Source: Alphaproteobacteria bacterium BRH_c36 (lineage in GTDB: Bacteria; Pseudomonadota; Alphaproteobacteria; Rhizobiales; Hyphomicrobiaceae). From it: DNA of 64,000 bases. The stretch spans positions 1 to 64,000 of the forward strand of contig LOEV01000123.1 of assembly GCA_001516065.1 (NCBI GenBank), in the 5' to 3' direction. The position numbers were made by a program, and so were the translations under genes. The notes beneath the pieces were generated by a model. That model saw only the letters and a list, made by a program, of their open reading frames with translations, searched no databases and had not been told where the DNA came from. Below are positions 10,479-20,789 of the stretch, piece by piece; position 1 is the first letter of the stretch, and each line of letters opens with the position of its first letter.

Positions 10479-10822
10479 CGGCCGCCCTCCTGCTGCAAGA
10501 GATAGTGGGCGATCCATTCCGCGTCGCCCTCGCTGAGCAGCGGTCGCCACGGGGGCATCGGCGTACCTGGAACCCCATCGAGGATGATCTCCTTGATCGC
10601 TTCCGGCGACGAGCCTTTAAGCGTCGTGGCGCGAATATCGGGGCCAAGGCCCCCTTTCAACGTCATGCCGTGGCAGGAGCCACAGTCCTGAAGAACGAGG
10701 CGCTCAAGGGCTGCCGCACGATCTGCGTCAACCGTCCGAGACAAGTGTTCTCCGGCCCATAAGGTTGCCGACCAGCAGAGAACTAAGCCAGCTGCGACCC
10801 ACAATCTATACATGGACGGCAA
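10475..10822 (-). CDS. nirC: Cytochrome c55X (NirC)
   Basis: Signal peptide, single CGSCH, DGVPGTPMPPW; start possibly at 10813. Confidence 0.85.
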   Translation of the reverse strand: MPSMYRLWVAAGLVLCWSATLWAGEHLSRTVDADRAAALERLVLQDCGSCHGMTLKGGLGPDIRATTLKGSSPEAIKEIILDGVPGTPMPPWRPLLSEGDAEWIAHYLLQQEGGR

Positions 10823-11609
10823 CCTCCTTTTCCGCTCTATGCAAAGCTATGGCGTCGCGAACGACAGGGCAGATGTCGCGGCTCGGATAGAGCGATACGA
10901 CGTCGCCGATGATGAACAGGACGGGGCCGTCGAAGTTGGCGCGGGCGGTCGCTCCGGCGACGTCTTCCAGGTCGGAGACAAGACGCCGTTCGCGCGAGGT
11001 GGTGCCGTTGTTGACAGCAAGCACCGGGGTCGTTGCCGACCGGCCTTCCTCGATGAGGCGCCCGGCGATTTCCGCGATGTTGGCTGCGCCCATGTAGACG
11101 ACGAGCGTTGTTTCCTTGTCGGCAAGCCCGGCCCAATCGAATTCGAGCGGCTGGTCCTGACGGCAATGGCCGGTGATATAGCGGACGCCGGTCGCCAGTC
11201 CGCGATGTGTGAGAGGCACGCCGATGCTTGCCGCGCAACCTTGCGCAGCAGTAATGCCCGGCACGATTTCGCAGGGAATGCCCGCCTCGCGCAGTGCGAC
11301 GGCCTCCTCTGAACCGCGCCCGAAGATGAACGGGTCGCCACCCTTCAGCCGGATGGTGTTGCGGCCGGCCCGCGCCTCCGCGATCAGAATCGAGTTAATC
11401 TTTTCCTGCGGAACGGGGTGGCGTCTGGGCTCCTTGCCGACAGGGATCAGCTTGGCCTGCCGACCGGCCAGCGCCAGGACTTCGTTCGAGACAAGCCGGT
11501 CGAACACGATGACATCGGCACTCGAGATCAACCGCATCGCCTTTACCGTCAGGAGATCGGGATCACCGGGTCCGGCGCCGACGAGGAAAACTCGTCCGGG
11601 CATTTTCAT
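10806..11609 (-). CDS. nirE: Uroporphyrinogen-III C-methyltransferase (NirE/CobA type)
   Basis: VFLVGAGPGDPDLLTVKAMRL...RLKGGDPFIFGRGSEE...YITGHC; within nir operon. Confidence 0.93.
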   Translation of the reverse strand: MKMPGRVFLVGAGPGDPDLLTVKAMRLISSADVIVFDRLVSNEVLALAGRQAKLIPVGKEPRRHPVPQEKINSILIAEARAGRNTIRLKGGDPFIFGRGSEEAVALREAGIPCEIVPGITAAQGCAASIGVPLTHRGLATGVRYITGHCRQDQPLEFDWAGLADKETTLVVYMGAANIAEIAGRLIEEGRSATTPVLAVNNGTTSRERRLVSDLEDVAGATARANFDGPVLFIIGDVVSLYPSRDICPVVRDAIALHRAEKEVAVHV

Positions 11610-11662
11610 GTCCTCTACTCCTCAGTTCTCTGGCTTGCGGGAAGCGTAATCATCAAAGCGAA

Positions 11663-11689
11663 GCAGGAAGCGGCAGGGCCGCTTCCTGC
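11663..11689 (-). terminator. Strong hairpin between nirS and nirE (attenuator or RNA-stabilising stem)
   Basis: GCAGGAAGCGGC-agg-GCCGCTTCCTGC, perfect 12-bp stem, 3-nt loop; no T-tract follows. Confidence 0.6.
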
Positions 11690-11702
11690 CGTCAACGCAG
11701 CA

Positions 11703-13469
<1,767 letters not shown>

Positions 13470-13525
13470 TCAACCTCCGTGCTGATGGTGCACGAAAAGG
13501 ATGAACCAAAGTTCGCGTACCCTAT

Positions 13526-13539
13526 TTGACTTTTGGCAA
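13526..13539. promoter_or_regulatory. Candidate Fnr/NnrR-family box TTGACTTTTGGCAA in the nirS/nirI divergent promoter region
   Basis: TTGAC-N4-GGCAA dyad, about 63 bp from nirS ATG and about 50-60 bp from the nirI ATG. Confidence 0.5.
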
Positions 13540-13587
13540 GGCTCATCCGTTTGGCCGTGACAGACTGACCTGGGTCATCAGAAAGGA

Positions 13588-15792
13588 TTGGCGATGGCCC
13601 TCGAGAACGGAGAGCGAATGGGCTTAAGAGATTGGCCGGCTATTGACTTGCGCCGCGTTCGGCTTGCGTTTTCGCGGCCGGTCGCGGTCCCGCTACTTGT
13701 GGCCGGTATGTTCTCGCTCTGGCTTCCTGGCGAGCCAGCCCTGTCGCAATCAAGTTTTGTTGCAAGCGATGCCATCGCACCCGCCACACCCGATCGTGCC
13801 CTGGCGGGCAGACTGCTGCCACAGGCCGGCTCAATCGAGCGTCTCGAAAGGCTTGAGGACAATCCGCAAGGTTGGGCGGCCATCGAAAATTCTGGAACCG
13901 TCGGCCTGATCGCATCAACCTGGGAAATCGCGGAGTCGGTTGGCTACTCGGGCCGGCCGATCGATATTCTTGTCGGCATAACGCAGGACGCAAAAATTTC
14001 CGGTGCCGAACTGATGAGGCACAATGAGCCCGTCTTGACGCTCGGCATTTCGAGCGAGGACATCGCACGATACGTCGCCGGGTTCGCGGGCTACGACCTT
14101 ACAGCGCCGAAAATCGAAGCCTTCAAGGACTCGCGCGCGCTGCCGCCCATCATCGCGGGGGCAACCGTTTCGACTGGCGTGATCCGCGACGCGATCCTGC
14201 GCACCGCGCGGACGGTTGCGGTCGGGCGCGGACTGATCAAAACGGCGAGTCAGGATATCGACCGCGTTTCGTTTTCCGAAGCAAACTGGGAGAAGCTTGC
14301 CGGCGACGGTTCTATTACCCAAACCGCAATGACATTCAATGAAGCTGGAAGGCGCTTCGGCGCAATCGCTCATCCTCTGCCGCAAACCGACGGAACGTTC
14401 ATAGCGATGGCGGCCGCCATTCTCGACCCGCCGACGATCGGGCGCAATCTGCTCGGACAGCAGGCCTATACGCGCGCCGTCAGTGCGCTCGCCCCCGGTG
14501 ACACGGCGCTGATGATCGCCAGCTCAGGGGCGCAGTCGCACCGCGGCACAAGCTACCGGAAATCCGGTATCTTCGAGCTCATCGAGATAATCCAGAATGA
14601 GAAGACGATCCGACTGAAGAAAGAGGACTATCTGCGCATCGACCGGCTCGCACTTGCCGGTGCGCCCGAATTCAAGGAGATCAGCGTCTTCAGACTCGGC
14701 GCCGAAACCGGCTTGCGCGCGTCCGAGGCGTTTCGCATCGAGGTGACGGCGGAGCGCGAACGCGAAGACGGTTCGCCAGCCACTCTTCGCATTCCACTCA
14801 CTTACAAAATCCCGCAACACTATATCAACATGACGGGTGCCGCCGAAGCCGCCGCAGAAGATCCGCTGTGGCTGGCCGCGTGGCAGCGCAAGCCGCTGAC
14901 GATTGCGTTCACCGCGATGATGATTATCGGCGTCGCCGGCTCCTTCTTCGTGCAAGAGTTTTTCGTACGGCGGCCCAAACTGTGGCTTTGGGGTCGACTT
15001 GGATTTCTCGCCCTGACAGTAGTATTCCTTGGAGGAATCGCCAAGGGGCAGCTCTCGGTGGTTCAGGTCGTCGCCTTCCTGCATTCGCTCCTCAACGGAT
15101 TCCGCTGGGAGACCTTCCTCATCGAGCCGGTGATTTTCGTTCTCTGGGGTTTCGTGGCTCTCGGACTGCTGTTCTGGGGGCGCGGGGCATATTGTGGCTG
15201 GTTGTGTCCGTTCGGCGCGCTGCAGGAAGTCTTGAACGAAGGCGCAAAGCGTCTTGGCGTGCGACAGATCGAAGTGCCGTTTGCGATCCAGGAGCGGCTA
15301 TGGGCGATCAAGTACACGCTGTTCGTCGTAATCCTCGGCCTGTCCTTCTACTCGATGGAGAAGGCGCTTATTTTGGCGGAAGTGGAACCGTTCAAGACCG
15401 CGATCTCGTTCCGCTTCGTGCGCGAATGGCCCTTCGTCCTTTTCGCTGTCGGACTTCTCGCGGCCGGGCTTTTCATCGAGCGCTTCTACTGCCGCTATCT
15501 TTGTCCGCTGGGGGCGGCGCTGGCGATCCCGGCGAAACTGAAGCTGTTCGACTGGCTGCACCGCAGGCCGCAATGCGGCAGCGAGTGCCGGTTCTGCGAA
15601 ACGCAGTGCACTGTCGGAGCCATCGATACGCTCGGCCGGATCAACCCGAACGAATGCATCCTGTGCCTGCGATGCCAAGTGATCATGAACGACGAAGCAC
15701 AATGCGTGGTGCTGAAGCGGCGCGCGGCGCGCCATGGTGGCGCTTCGGCTGCGGCTGCCAAAACACCGGTGGCCGCGCCGCCGCCTATGTAA
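13588..15792 (+). CDS. nirI: NosR/NirI family protein (FMN-binding, transmembrane, 4Fe-4S)
   Basis: Periplasmic FMN-binding-like region, polytopic membrane region, CGWLCPFGALQE, CRYLCPLGAAL, C-terminal CRFCETQC/CILCLRCQ clusters; divergent to nirS as in Paracoccus. Confidence 0.92.
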   Translation: MAMALENGERMGLRDWPAIDLRRVRLAFSRPVAVPLLVAGMFSLWLPGEPALSQSSFVASDAIAPATPDRALAGRLLPQAGSIERLERLEDNPQGWAAIENSGTVGLIASTWEIAESVGYSGRPIDILVGITQDAKISGAELMRHNEPVLTLGISSEDIARYVAGFAGYDLTAPKIEAFKDSRALPPIIAGATVSTGVIRDAILRTARTVAVGRGLIKTASQDIDRVSFSEANWEKLAGDGSITQTAMTFNEAGRRFGAIAHPLPQTDGTFIAMAAAILDPPTIGRNLLGQQAYTRAVSALAPGDTALMIASSGAQSHRGTSYRKSGIFELIEIIQNEKTIRLKKEDYLRIDRLALAGAPEFKEISVFRLGAETGLRASEAFRIEVTAEREREDGSPATLRIPLTYKIPQHYINMTGAAEAAAEDPLWLAAWQRKPLTIAFTAMMIIGVAGSFFVQEFFVRRPKLWLWGRLGFLALTVVFLGGIAKGQLSVVQVVAFLHSLLNGFRWETFLIEPVIFVLWGFVALGLLFWGRGAYCGWLCPFGALQEVLNEGAKRLGVRQIEVPFAIQERLWAIKYTLFVVILGLSFYSMEKALILAEVEPFKTAISFRFVREWPFVLFAVGLLAAGLFIERFYCRYLCPLGAALAIPAKLKLFDWLHRRPQCGSECRFCETQCTVGAIDTLGRINPNECILCLRCQVIMNDEAQCVVLKRRAARHGGASAAAAKTPVAAPPPM

Positions 15793-15811
15793 AATCGAGG
15801 AGGACCGTTCA

Positions 15812-16765
15812 ATGACAATGACCCGCCGGAGATTTCTCGTTACGGCTGTCGCGGCCGGCAGCGTAGGCGGCCTCGGGGCACTCATCGCCTCGGGCGATGC
15901 AAGGCCCGGGTTCATCTGGCGCGGTTCCGCTCTCGGCGGCGAAGCTCGCGTGTCGCTCTATGGAGCTGACACGGACGCCGCCCGCAGCGCGCTGAGTGCA
16001 GTGGCAAATGAGATTGAGCGGCTGGAGGACATCTTCTCGCTACATCGCGAGACGTCCGAACTTCGCCGGCTCAACCGGGATGGCCACCTGGCGTCCCCAT
16101 CGCGCGACCTTGCCGACGTGATCGGCTCGGCGCTGAGATGGCGCGAGACAACAGGCGGCGCATTCGACCCGACGGTGCAACCGCTGTGGCAGGCTGCAGC
16201 CGATGGCATCGCGCCGACACCGGAGCTTGTTGCGAGAGCGGGCGCTGCCGTAGCCGTCGGCGTGGGAGCGATCTCGATCCCGCCGGGGGCTGGGCTGACC
16301 CTCAACGGTATCGCGCAGGGCCGGATTGCCGACCGCGTCACGGAAGTGCTGCTCGCGCATGGCTTTGAGGATGTCGTGGTCGACGCCGGGGAACTGCGGT
16401 TGCCCGGCAAGGCGCGCAGGGCGGTCGGCGTTCCGGCGGCCAAGGCTGCCGTTTCGGTCGCTGAAGTCGCGATCGCCACAAGCGAACCGAAGACCCTGGT
16501 CTTCGACCAAAGTTCCTGGCGCCACCACCTTATCGACCCGAGAACCGGAGCCAGCCCGCGCCACTGGGAAAGCATCTCGGTGTTCGCGCCGACAGCGGAA
16601 ACGGCCGATGCGCTATCGACGGCATTCGCGGTGTTGCCGCATGAGGCGGTCGCGGATCTCACCTCGACGATCGGCGACATCGCGGTGATTGGCGCGGATG
16701 GCAGGGGCCGCGTGCGGCGTTTCGGCGACCTGTCGCTGATCGGTTCGAGGACTGCAACATCATGA
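15812..16765 (+). CDS. nirX: ApbE-family FAD:protein FMN transferase NirX
   Basis: Tat-like signal MTRRRFLVTAVAAGSVGG; ApbE motifs (GGAFDPTVQPLW, TLNGIAQGRIADRV); downstream of nirI. Confidence 0.88.
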   Translation: MTMTRRRFLVTAVAAGSVGGLGALIASGDARPGFIWRGSALGGEARVSLYGADTDAARSALSAVANEIERLEDIFSLHRETSELRRLNRDGHLASPSRDLADVIGSALRWRETTGGAFDPTVQPLWQAAADGIAPTPELVARAGAAVAVGVGAISIPPGAGLTLNGIAQGRIADRVTEVLLAHGFEDVVVDAGELRLPGKARRAVGVPAAKAAVSVAEVAIATSEPKTLVFDQSSWRHHLIDPRTGASPRHWESISVFAPTAETADALSTAFAVLPHEAVADLTSTIGDIAVIGADGRGRVRRFGDLSLIGSRTATS

Positions 16766-17976
16766 CACGTGTAATCGAATCGTCGCGCGCACCGATTTTA
16801 TTGAGCGAAGGCTTCCGTTTCTTCTTCTTCGCTGGACCGGTGTATGCCATTGTGGCGATGCTGATCTGGCTCGGCTGGCTCGGTATCCACGCGGCGGGCG
16901 CGGTGGCGACCTACGTTCCCTTCTCACAACCGCCGCAGCAGTGGCACGCCCACGAGATGATCTTCGGATACGGCGGCGCGGTACTAGCCGGATTCCTGCT
17001 GACGGCCGTGCCGAATTGGACGGGGGTCAAGGCCAGCCCTGCAACCTTCATTACCAGCCTTGCTGCGCTTTGGCTGACAGGCCGCCTCGCGGTGCTGTTT
17101 TCCACCGAGCTGCCCGCAGCTCTGGTCATGATTGTGGACATCGCGTTCATTCCGGTGCTCGGCGCAAACATCCTGGTCAATCTGCTGAAGCGGCCGAAAC
17201 CCCAAAACATGCTGTTCCTGATACTGCTGGCCATGATGACGGCAGGGAACGCGGCGGTGCACCTCGAATGGATGGGGGCCGCTTCGGAGACGTCCACGGG
17301 GGGGCTTCGAATGGGTCTTCTGACCCTCGCTGCAATGATCGCCGTCCTGGGCGGGCGCGTCACGCCTGGCTTCACCCGGAACGCGATGGTGCGCGCTGGA
17401 ATCGAAACGGGACTCCCGAGTTCGCGCGGCTGGCTCGACGGAATCGGCATTTCCAGCGCGATCCTGTTGGCACCGCTAGCAGCGATCGACCCGGGCGACA
17501 CGATACTGGCGGTCGTTGCCGCGATTGCAGCTGTCAGCAACGGCTTAAGGCTTTCCGGTTGGCGCACCCTCGCCGTGCTCGATCAGCCGATCCTGTGGAG
17601 TTTGCACCTCGGGTTCGCAATGCTTGCTGCTGGCTATGGATTGCTCGCGCTGCATTGGTTCGGCCTGGGATTTAGCGAAGCAGCGGCCTTGCACGTCGTA
17701 GCCATCGGCGCCATTGGCGGCATGACGATAGCCGTGATGAGCCGGGCGACGCTCGGCCACACCGGCCGGCCGCTGACCGTTCCAAAGGCGATAGCCGGTG
17801 CCTATGCGCTTGTGGCACTGGCCGCGCTCGTGCGGTCGGCGGGCGTCGTTCTTGCCCCGCAGCACTACTTCACTATGATGTTCCTGGCTGGCGGCCTTTG
17901 GGTTGCGGCGTTCGTTATTTTCATCGCCGTGTACGCTCCAATCGTGATGTCACCGCGGCTTCAAAAGTCGGAGTGA
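16762..17976 (+). CDS. nnrS: NnrS family heme/copper membrane protein
   Basis: Polytopic; PPQQWHAHEMIFGYGGAVLAGFLLTAVPNWTG typical of NnrS. Confidence 0.93.
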   Translation: MTRVIESSRAPILLSEGFRFFFFAGPVYAIVAMLIWLGWLGIHAAGAVATYVPFSQPPQQWHAHEMIFGYGGAVLAGFLLTAVPNWTGVKASPATFITSLAALWLTGRLAVLFSTELPAALVMIVDIAFIPVLGANILVNLLKRPKPQNMLFLILLAMMTAGNAAVHLEWMGAASETSTGGLRMGLLTLAAMIAVLGGRVTPGFTRNAMVRAGIETGLPSSRGWLDGIGISSAILLAPLAAIDPGDTILAVVAAIAAVSNGLRLSGWRTLAVLDQPILWSLHLGFAMLAAGYGLLALHWFGLGFSEAAALHVVAIGAIGGMTIAVMSRATLGHTGRPLTVPKAIAGAYALVALAALVRSAGVVLAPQHYFTMMFLAGGLWVAAFVIFIAVYAPIVMSPRLQKSE

Positions 17977-18039
17977 GGATTACCGCCATTGCGACAAACA
18001 CGTTCAGTCGATCGTCGTGGCACGAAAACATTAGCTCTC

Positions 18040-18053
18040 TTGCCTTTCGTTAA
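18040..18053. promoter_or_regulatory. Weak candidate Fnr/NnrR-family box TTGCCTTTCGTTAA upstream of norC
   Basis: TTGCC-N4-GTTAA about 70 bp upstream of norC ATG. Confidence 0.3.
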
Positions 18054-18119
18054 GCGCCAAGGCGGTGCAGCGAGCCACAATGCGCTCACCAACCGCCTGT
18101 TTCGAGGAGGCACAAAAAA

Positions 18120-18572
18120 ATGCGCGAAGTCATGACCAAGACGATGGCCCGCAATATATTCTACGGGGGATCGTTGTTCTTCATCATCATCTTTGTTGGC
18201 CTCACGGCCCACAGCCATTACTACATCGTCACGAAATCAACGGCCGGTCAGCCGCTGACGAGCTCCGTCGCGAAGGGCAAGCACGTGTGGGAACGACACG
18301 CGTGCATCAATTGCCATTCGCTGCACGGCGAAGGGGCCTATTTCGCGCCCGAGGTCGGCAACGTGATGACCCGGTGGGGCGTCATCGACAATCCCGAGGA
18401 TGCCTTCCAGACGCTGAAGGGCTGGATGGAAGCGCAGCCGACGGGGGTCGAAGGCCGCCGGCAGATGCCGCAGTTCAACCTCACCGACGAGGAAATCCGC
18501 GACCTCTCCAACTTCCTGATCTGGGCCGACAAAACGGACACCCAGAATTGGCCGCCGAACGACGCCGGTTGA
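18120..18572 (+). CDS. norC: Nitric oxide reductase cytochrome c subunit
   Basis: N-terminal TM, CINCHSLHGEGAYFAPEVGNV. Confidence 0.96.
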   Translation: MREVMTKTMARNIFYGGSLFFIIIFVGLTAHSHYYIVTKSTAGQPLTSSVAKGKHVWERHACINCHSLHGEGAYFAPEVGNVMTRWGVIDNPEDAFQTLKGWMEAQPTGVEGRRQMPQFNLTDEEIRDLSNFLIWADKTDTQNWPPNDAG

Positions 18573-18599
18573 TCCGAAACACGCGTGGAGAAAGCCCCC

Positions 18600-19970
18600 A
18601 TGAAATATAAAACCCAGAGAATAGCCCAGGCCTACTTCCTGACGGCCATGGCGTTGTTCCTCGTCCAGGTCACGGTCGGTCTGCTGCTCGGCTGGATCTA
18701 TGTCGCGCCCAATACGCTTTCCGAATTCCTCCCCTTCAACGTCGCGCGCATGCTGCATACGAACTCGTTGATCGTCTGGCTGCTGACCGGGTTCTTCGGT
18801 GCGGCCTATTTCCTCATTCCCGAGGAAGCGGAGCGGGAGATCCATTCGGAAAAACTGGCCTACATCCAGCTCGGCATTCTCATACTGGGAACGGCCGGCG
18901 TCGTCGTCACGTATACGTTCGACCTTTTCAACGGCAACTTCTTTCTCGGCAAGGGCGGGCGTGAATTCATCGAGCAGCCGCTTTGGGTCAAGCTCGGTAT
19001 CGTGGCTGCCGCATTGATCTTTCTCTACAACATCACCATGACGGTACTTGCCGGGCGCAAGACGGCGATCACAAACGTCCTGCTCATCGGCATGTGGGGC
19101 ATCGCGCTCCTGTTCCTGTTTGCCTTCTACAATCCGTCGAACCTGTCGCTCGACAAGATGTACTGGTGGTACATCGTGCACTTGTGGGTCGAGGGAGTGT
19201 GGGAACTGGTGATGGCCTCAATCCTCGCCTATCTCATGCTCAAGCTGACGGGTGTCGACCGCGAGATCGTCGAGAAGTGGCTCTACGTCATTGTCGGCAC
19301 CGCGCTCTTCACCGGAATCCTCGGCACGGGCCACCACTTCTACTGGATCGGCGCGCCGGGCTACTGGCAGTGGATCGGCTCGATCTTCTCCAGCTTCGAA
19401 GTGATCCCGTTCTTCCTGATGATGATCTTCGCCTTCGTCATGGTGTGGAAGGGCCGGCGCGACCACCCCAACAAGGCGGCGCTGTTGTGGTCGCTCGGCA
19501 CCGTCGTGCTCGCCTTCTTTGGAGCGGGCGTGTGGGGTTTCATGCACACGCTGCACGGCGTCAACTACTTCACACACGGCACGCAGATCACGGCGGCACA
19601 CGGACACCTCGCGTTCTTCGGGGCCTATGTTTCCTTAAATCTCGCGATCTTCACCTATGCTTTCCCGATCTTGTGGAACCGGGACCCGTATAATCAGGTG
19701 CTCAACATGACGAGCTTCTGGCTGATGTCGGGCGGCATGGCGTTCATGACCTTCGTCCTCACGTTTGCGGGTACGATCCAAACGCACCTGCAGCGCGTCA
19801 TGGGCCAGTACTACATGGACGTCCAGGATCAGCTGGCGCTGTTCTACTATATGCGCTTTGGGGCGGGCCTTGCCGTGGTGCTGGGTGTGATCCTGTTCAT
19901 CTACGCCGTCCTGGTGCCGCGCCGCGAGGTGATCGCGCCAGGCCCGGTTGTCCAAACAGCAGCGGAGTGA
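18600..19970 (+). CDS. norB: Nitric oxide reductase catalytic subunit
   Basis: MKYKTQRIAQAYF; polytopic heme-copper oxidase features; LGTGHHFYWIGAPGYWQWIGSIFSSFEVIPFF; AHGHLAFFGAYVSLNLA. Confidence 0.97.
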   Translation: MKYKTQRIAQAYFLTAMALFLVQVTVGLLLGWIYVAPNTLSEFLPFNVARMLHTNSLIVWLLTGFFGAAYFLIPEEAEREIHSEKLAYIQLGILILGTAGVVVTYTFDLFNGNFFLGKGGREFIEQPLWVKLGIVAAALIFLYNITMTVLAGRKTAITNVLLIGMWGIALLFLFAFYNPSNLSLDKMYWWYIVHLWVEGVWELVMASILAYLMLKLTGVDREIVEKWLYVIVGTALFTGILGTGHHFYWIGAPGYWQWIGSIFSSFEVIPFFLMMIFAFVMVWKGRRDHPNKAALLWSLGTVVLAFFGAGVWGFMHTLHGVNYFTHGTQITAAHGHLAFFGAYVSLNLAIFTYAFPILWNRDPYNQVLNMTSFWLMSGGMAFMTFVLTFAGTIQTHLQRVMGQYYMDVQDQLALFYYMRFGAGLAVVLGVILFIYAVLVPRREVIAPGPVVQTAAE

Positions 19971-19974
19971 GATC

Positions 19975-20781
19975 ATGCAGGCAGCAATGCAAGCGACGAG
20001 GGGGGCCGAGGTCCCCTTCTACCTCCCCCACTCGGATGAGTGCGATGTCTTCATGGCCGCATATGGCAATCGCATGCCGCTGCTTCTCAAGGGTCCGACC
20101 GGCTGCGGCAAGACCCGCTTCGTCGCGCATATGGCAGCGCGTCTTGGCCGGCCGCTCTATACGGTCGCCTGTCACGACGACCTGTCGGCGGCCGACCTGA
20201 TCGGGCGTTATCTTCTGAAAGGCGGCGAGACAGAGTGGATCGACGGACCATTGACGCGGGCGGTCCGCGAAGGCGCCATCTGCTATCTCGACGAGGTCGT
20301 GGAAGCACGCAAGGACGTCACGGTGGTGCTACATCCGCTGACCGACGATCGACGCATGCTTCCCATCGAACGCACCGGAGAAACATTGCAGGCCGGGTCC
20401 GAGTTCATGCTTGTCGCCTCCTATAATCCGGGCTACCAGAACATCCTGAAAGCGCTGAAACCATCGACGCGTCAGCGCTTCCTGGCGATCGAGTTCGACT
20501 TCCCGCCGGCTGCACGGGAGATCGAGATCGTCTGCAGCGAGAGCGGCCTTGCCAAAGACCAGGCCGCCCCGCTGGTCCGGCTCGCCGGCAAATTGCGCAG
20601 GCTCAAGGGCCAGGATATCGAGGAAGGCGTTTCGACACGGCTCCTGGTCTATTGCGCCACCCTCATCAAGGCCGGCATGCCGATCGAGCGCGCCGTCAAG
20701 GCCGCCCTCATCGAACCGCTCAGCGATGAAACCGACGTCAAGCAGGGCCTCCTCGACCTCGTCGCGGCGGTCTATGGGTGA
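19975..20781 (+). CDS. norQ: MoxR/CbbQ-type AAA ATPase NorQ
   Basis: Walker A LKGPTGCGKTRFV; VEARKDVTVVLHPLTDDRR; adjacent to norD. Confidence 0.95.
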   Translation: MQAAMQATRGAEVPFYLPHSDECDVFMAAYGNRMPLLLKGPTGCGKTRFVAHMAARLGRPLYTVACHDDLSAADLIGRYLLKGGETEWIDGPLTRAVREGAICYLDEVVEARKDVTVVLHPLTDDRRMLPIERTGETLQAGSEFMLVASYNPGYQNILKALKPSTRQRFLAIEFDFPPAAREIEIVCSESGLAKDQAAPLVRLAGKLRRLKGQDIEEGVSTRLLVYCATLIKAGMPIERAVKAALIEPLSDETDVKQGLLDLVAAVYG

Positions 20782-20789
20782 AACCTGAC

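Noticed and set aside
18237-19181. 314-aa minus-strand ORF opposite norC/norB
   Set aside because: Antisense shadow of norCB; no domain, acidic low-complexity sequence.
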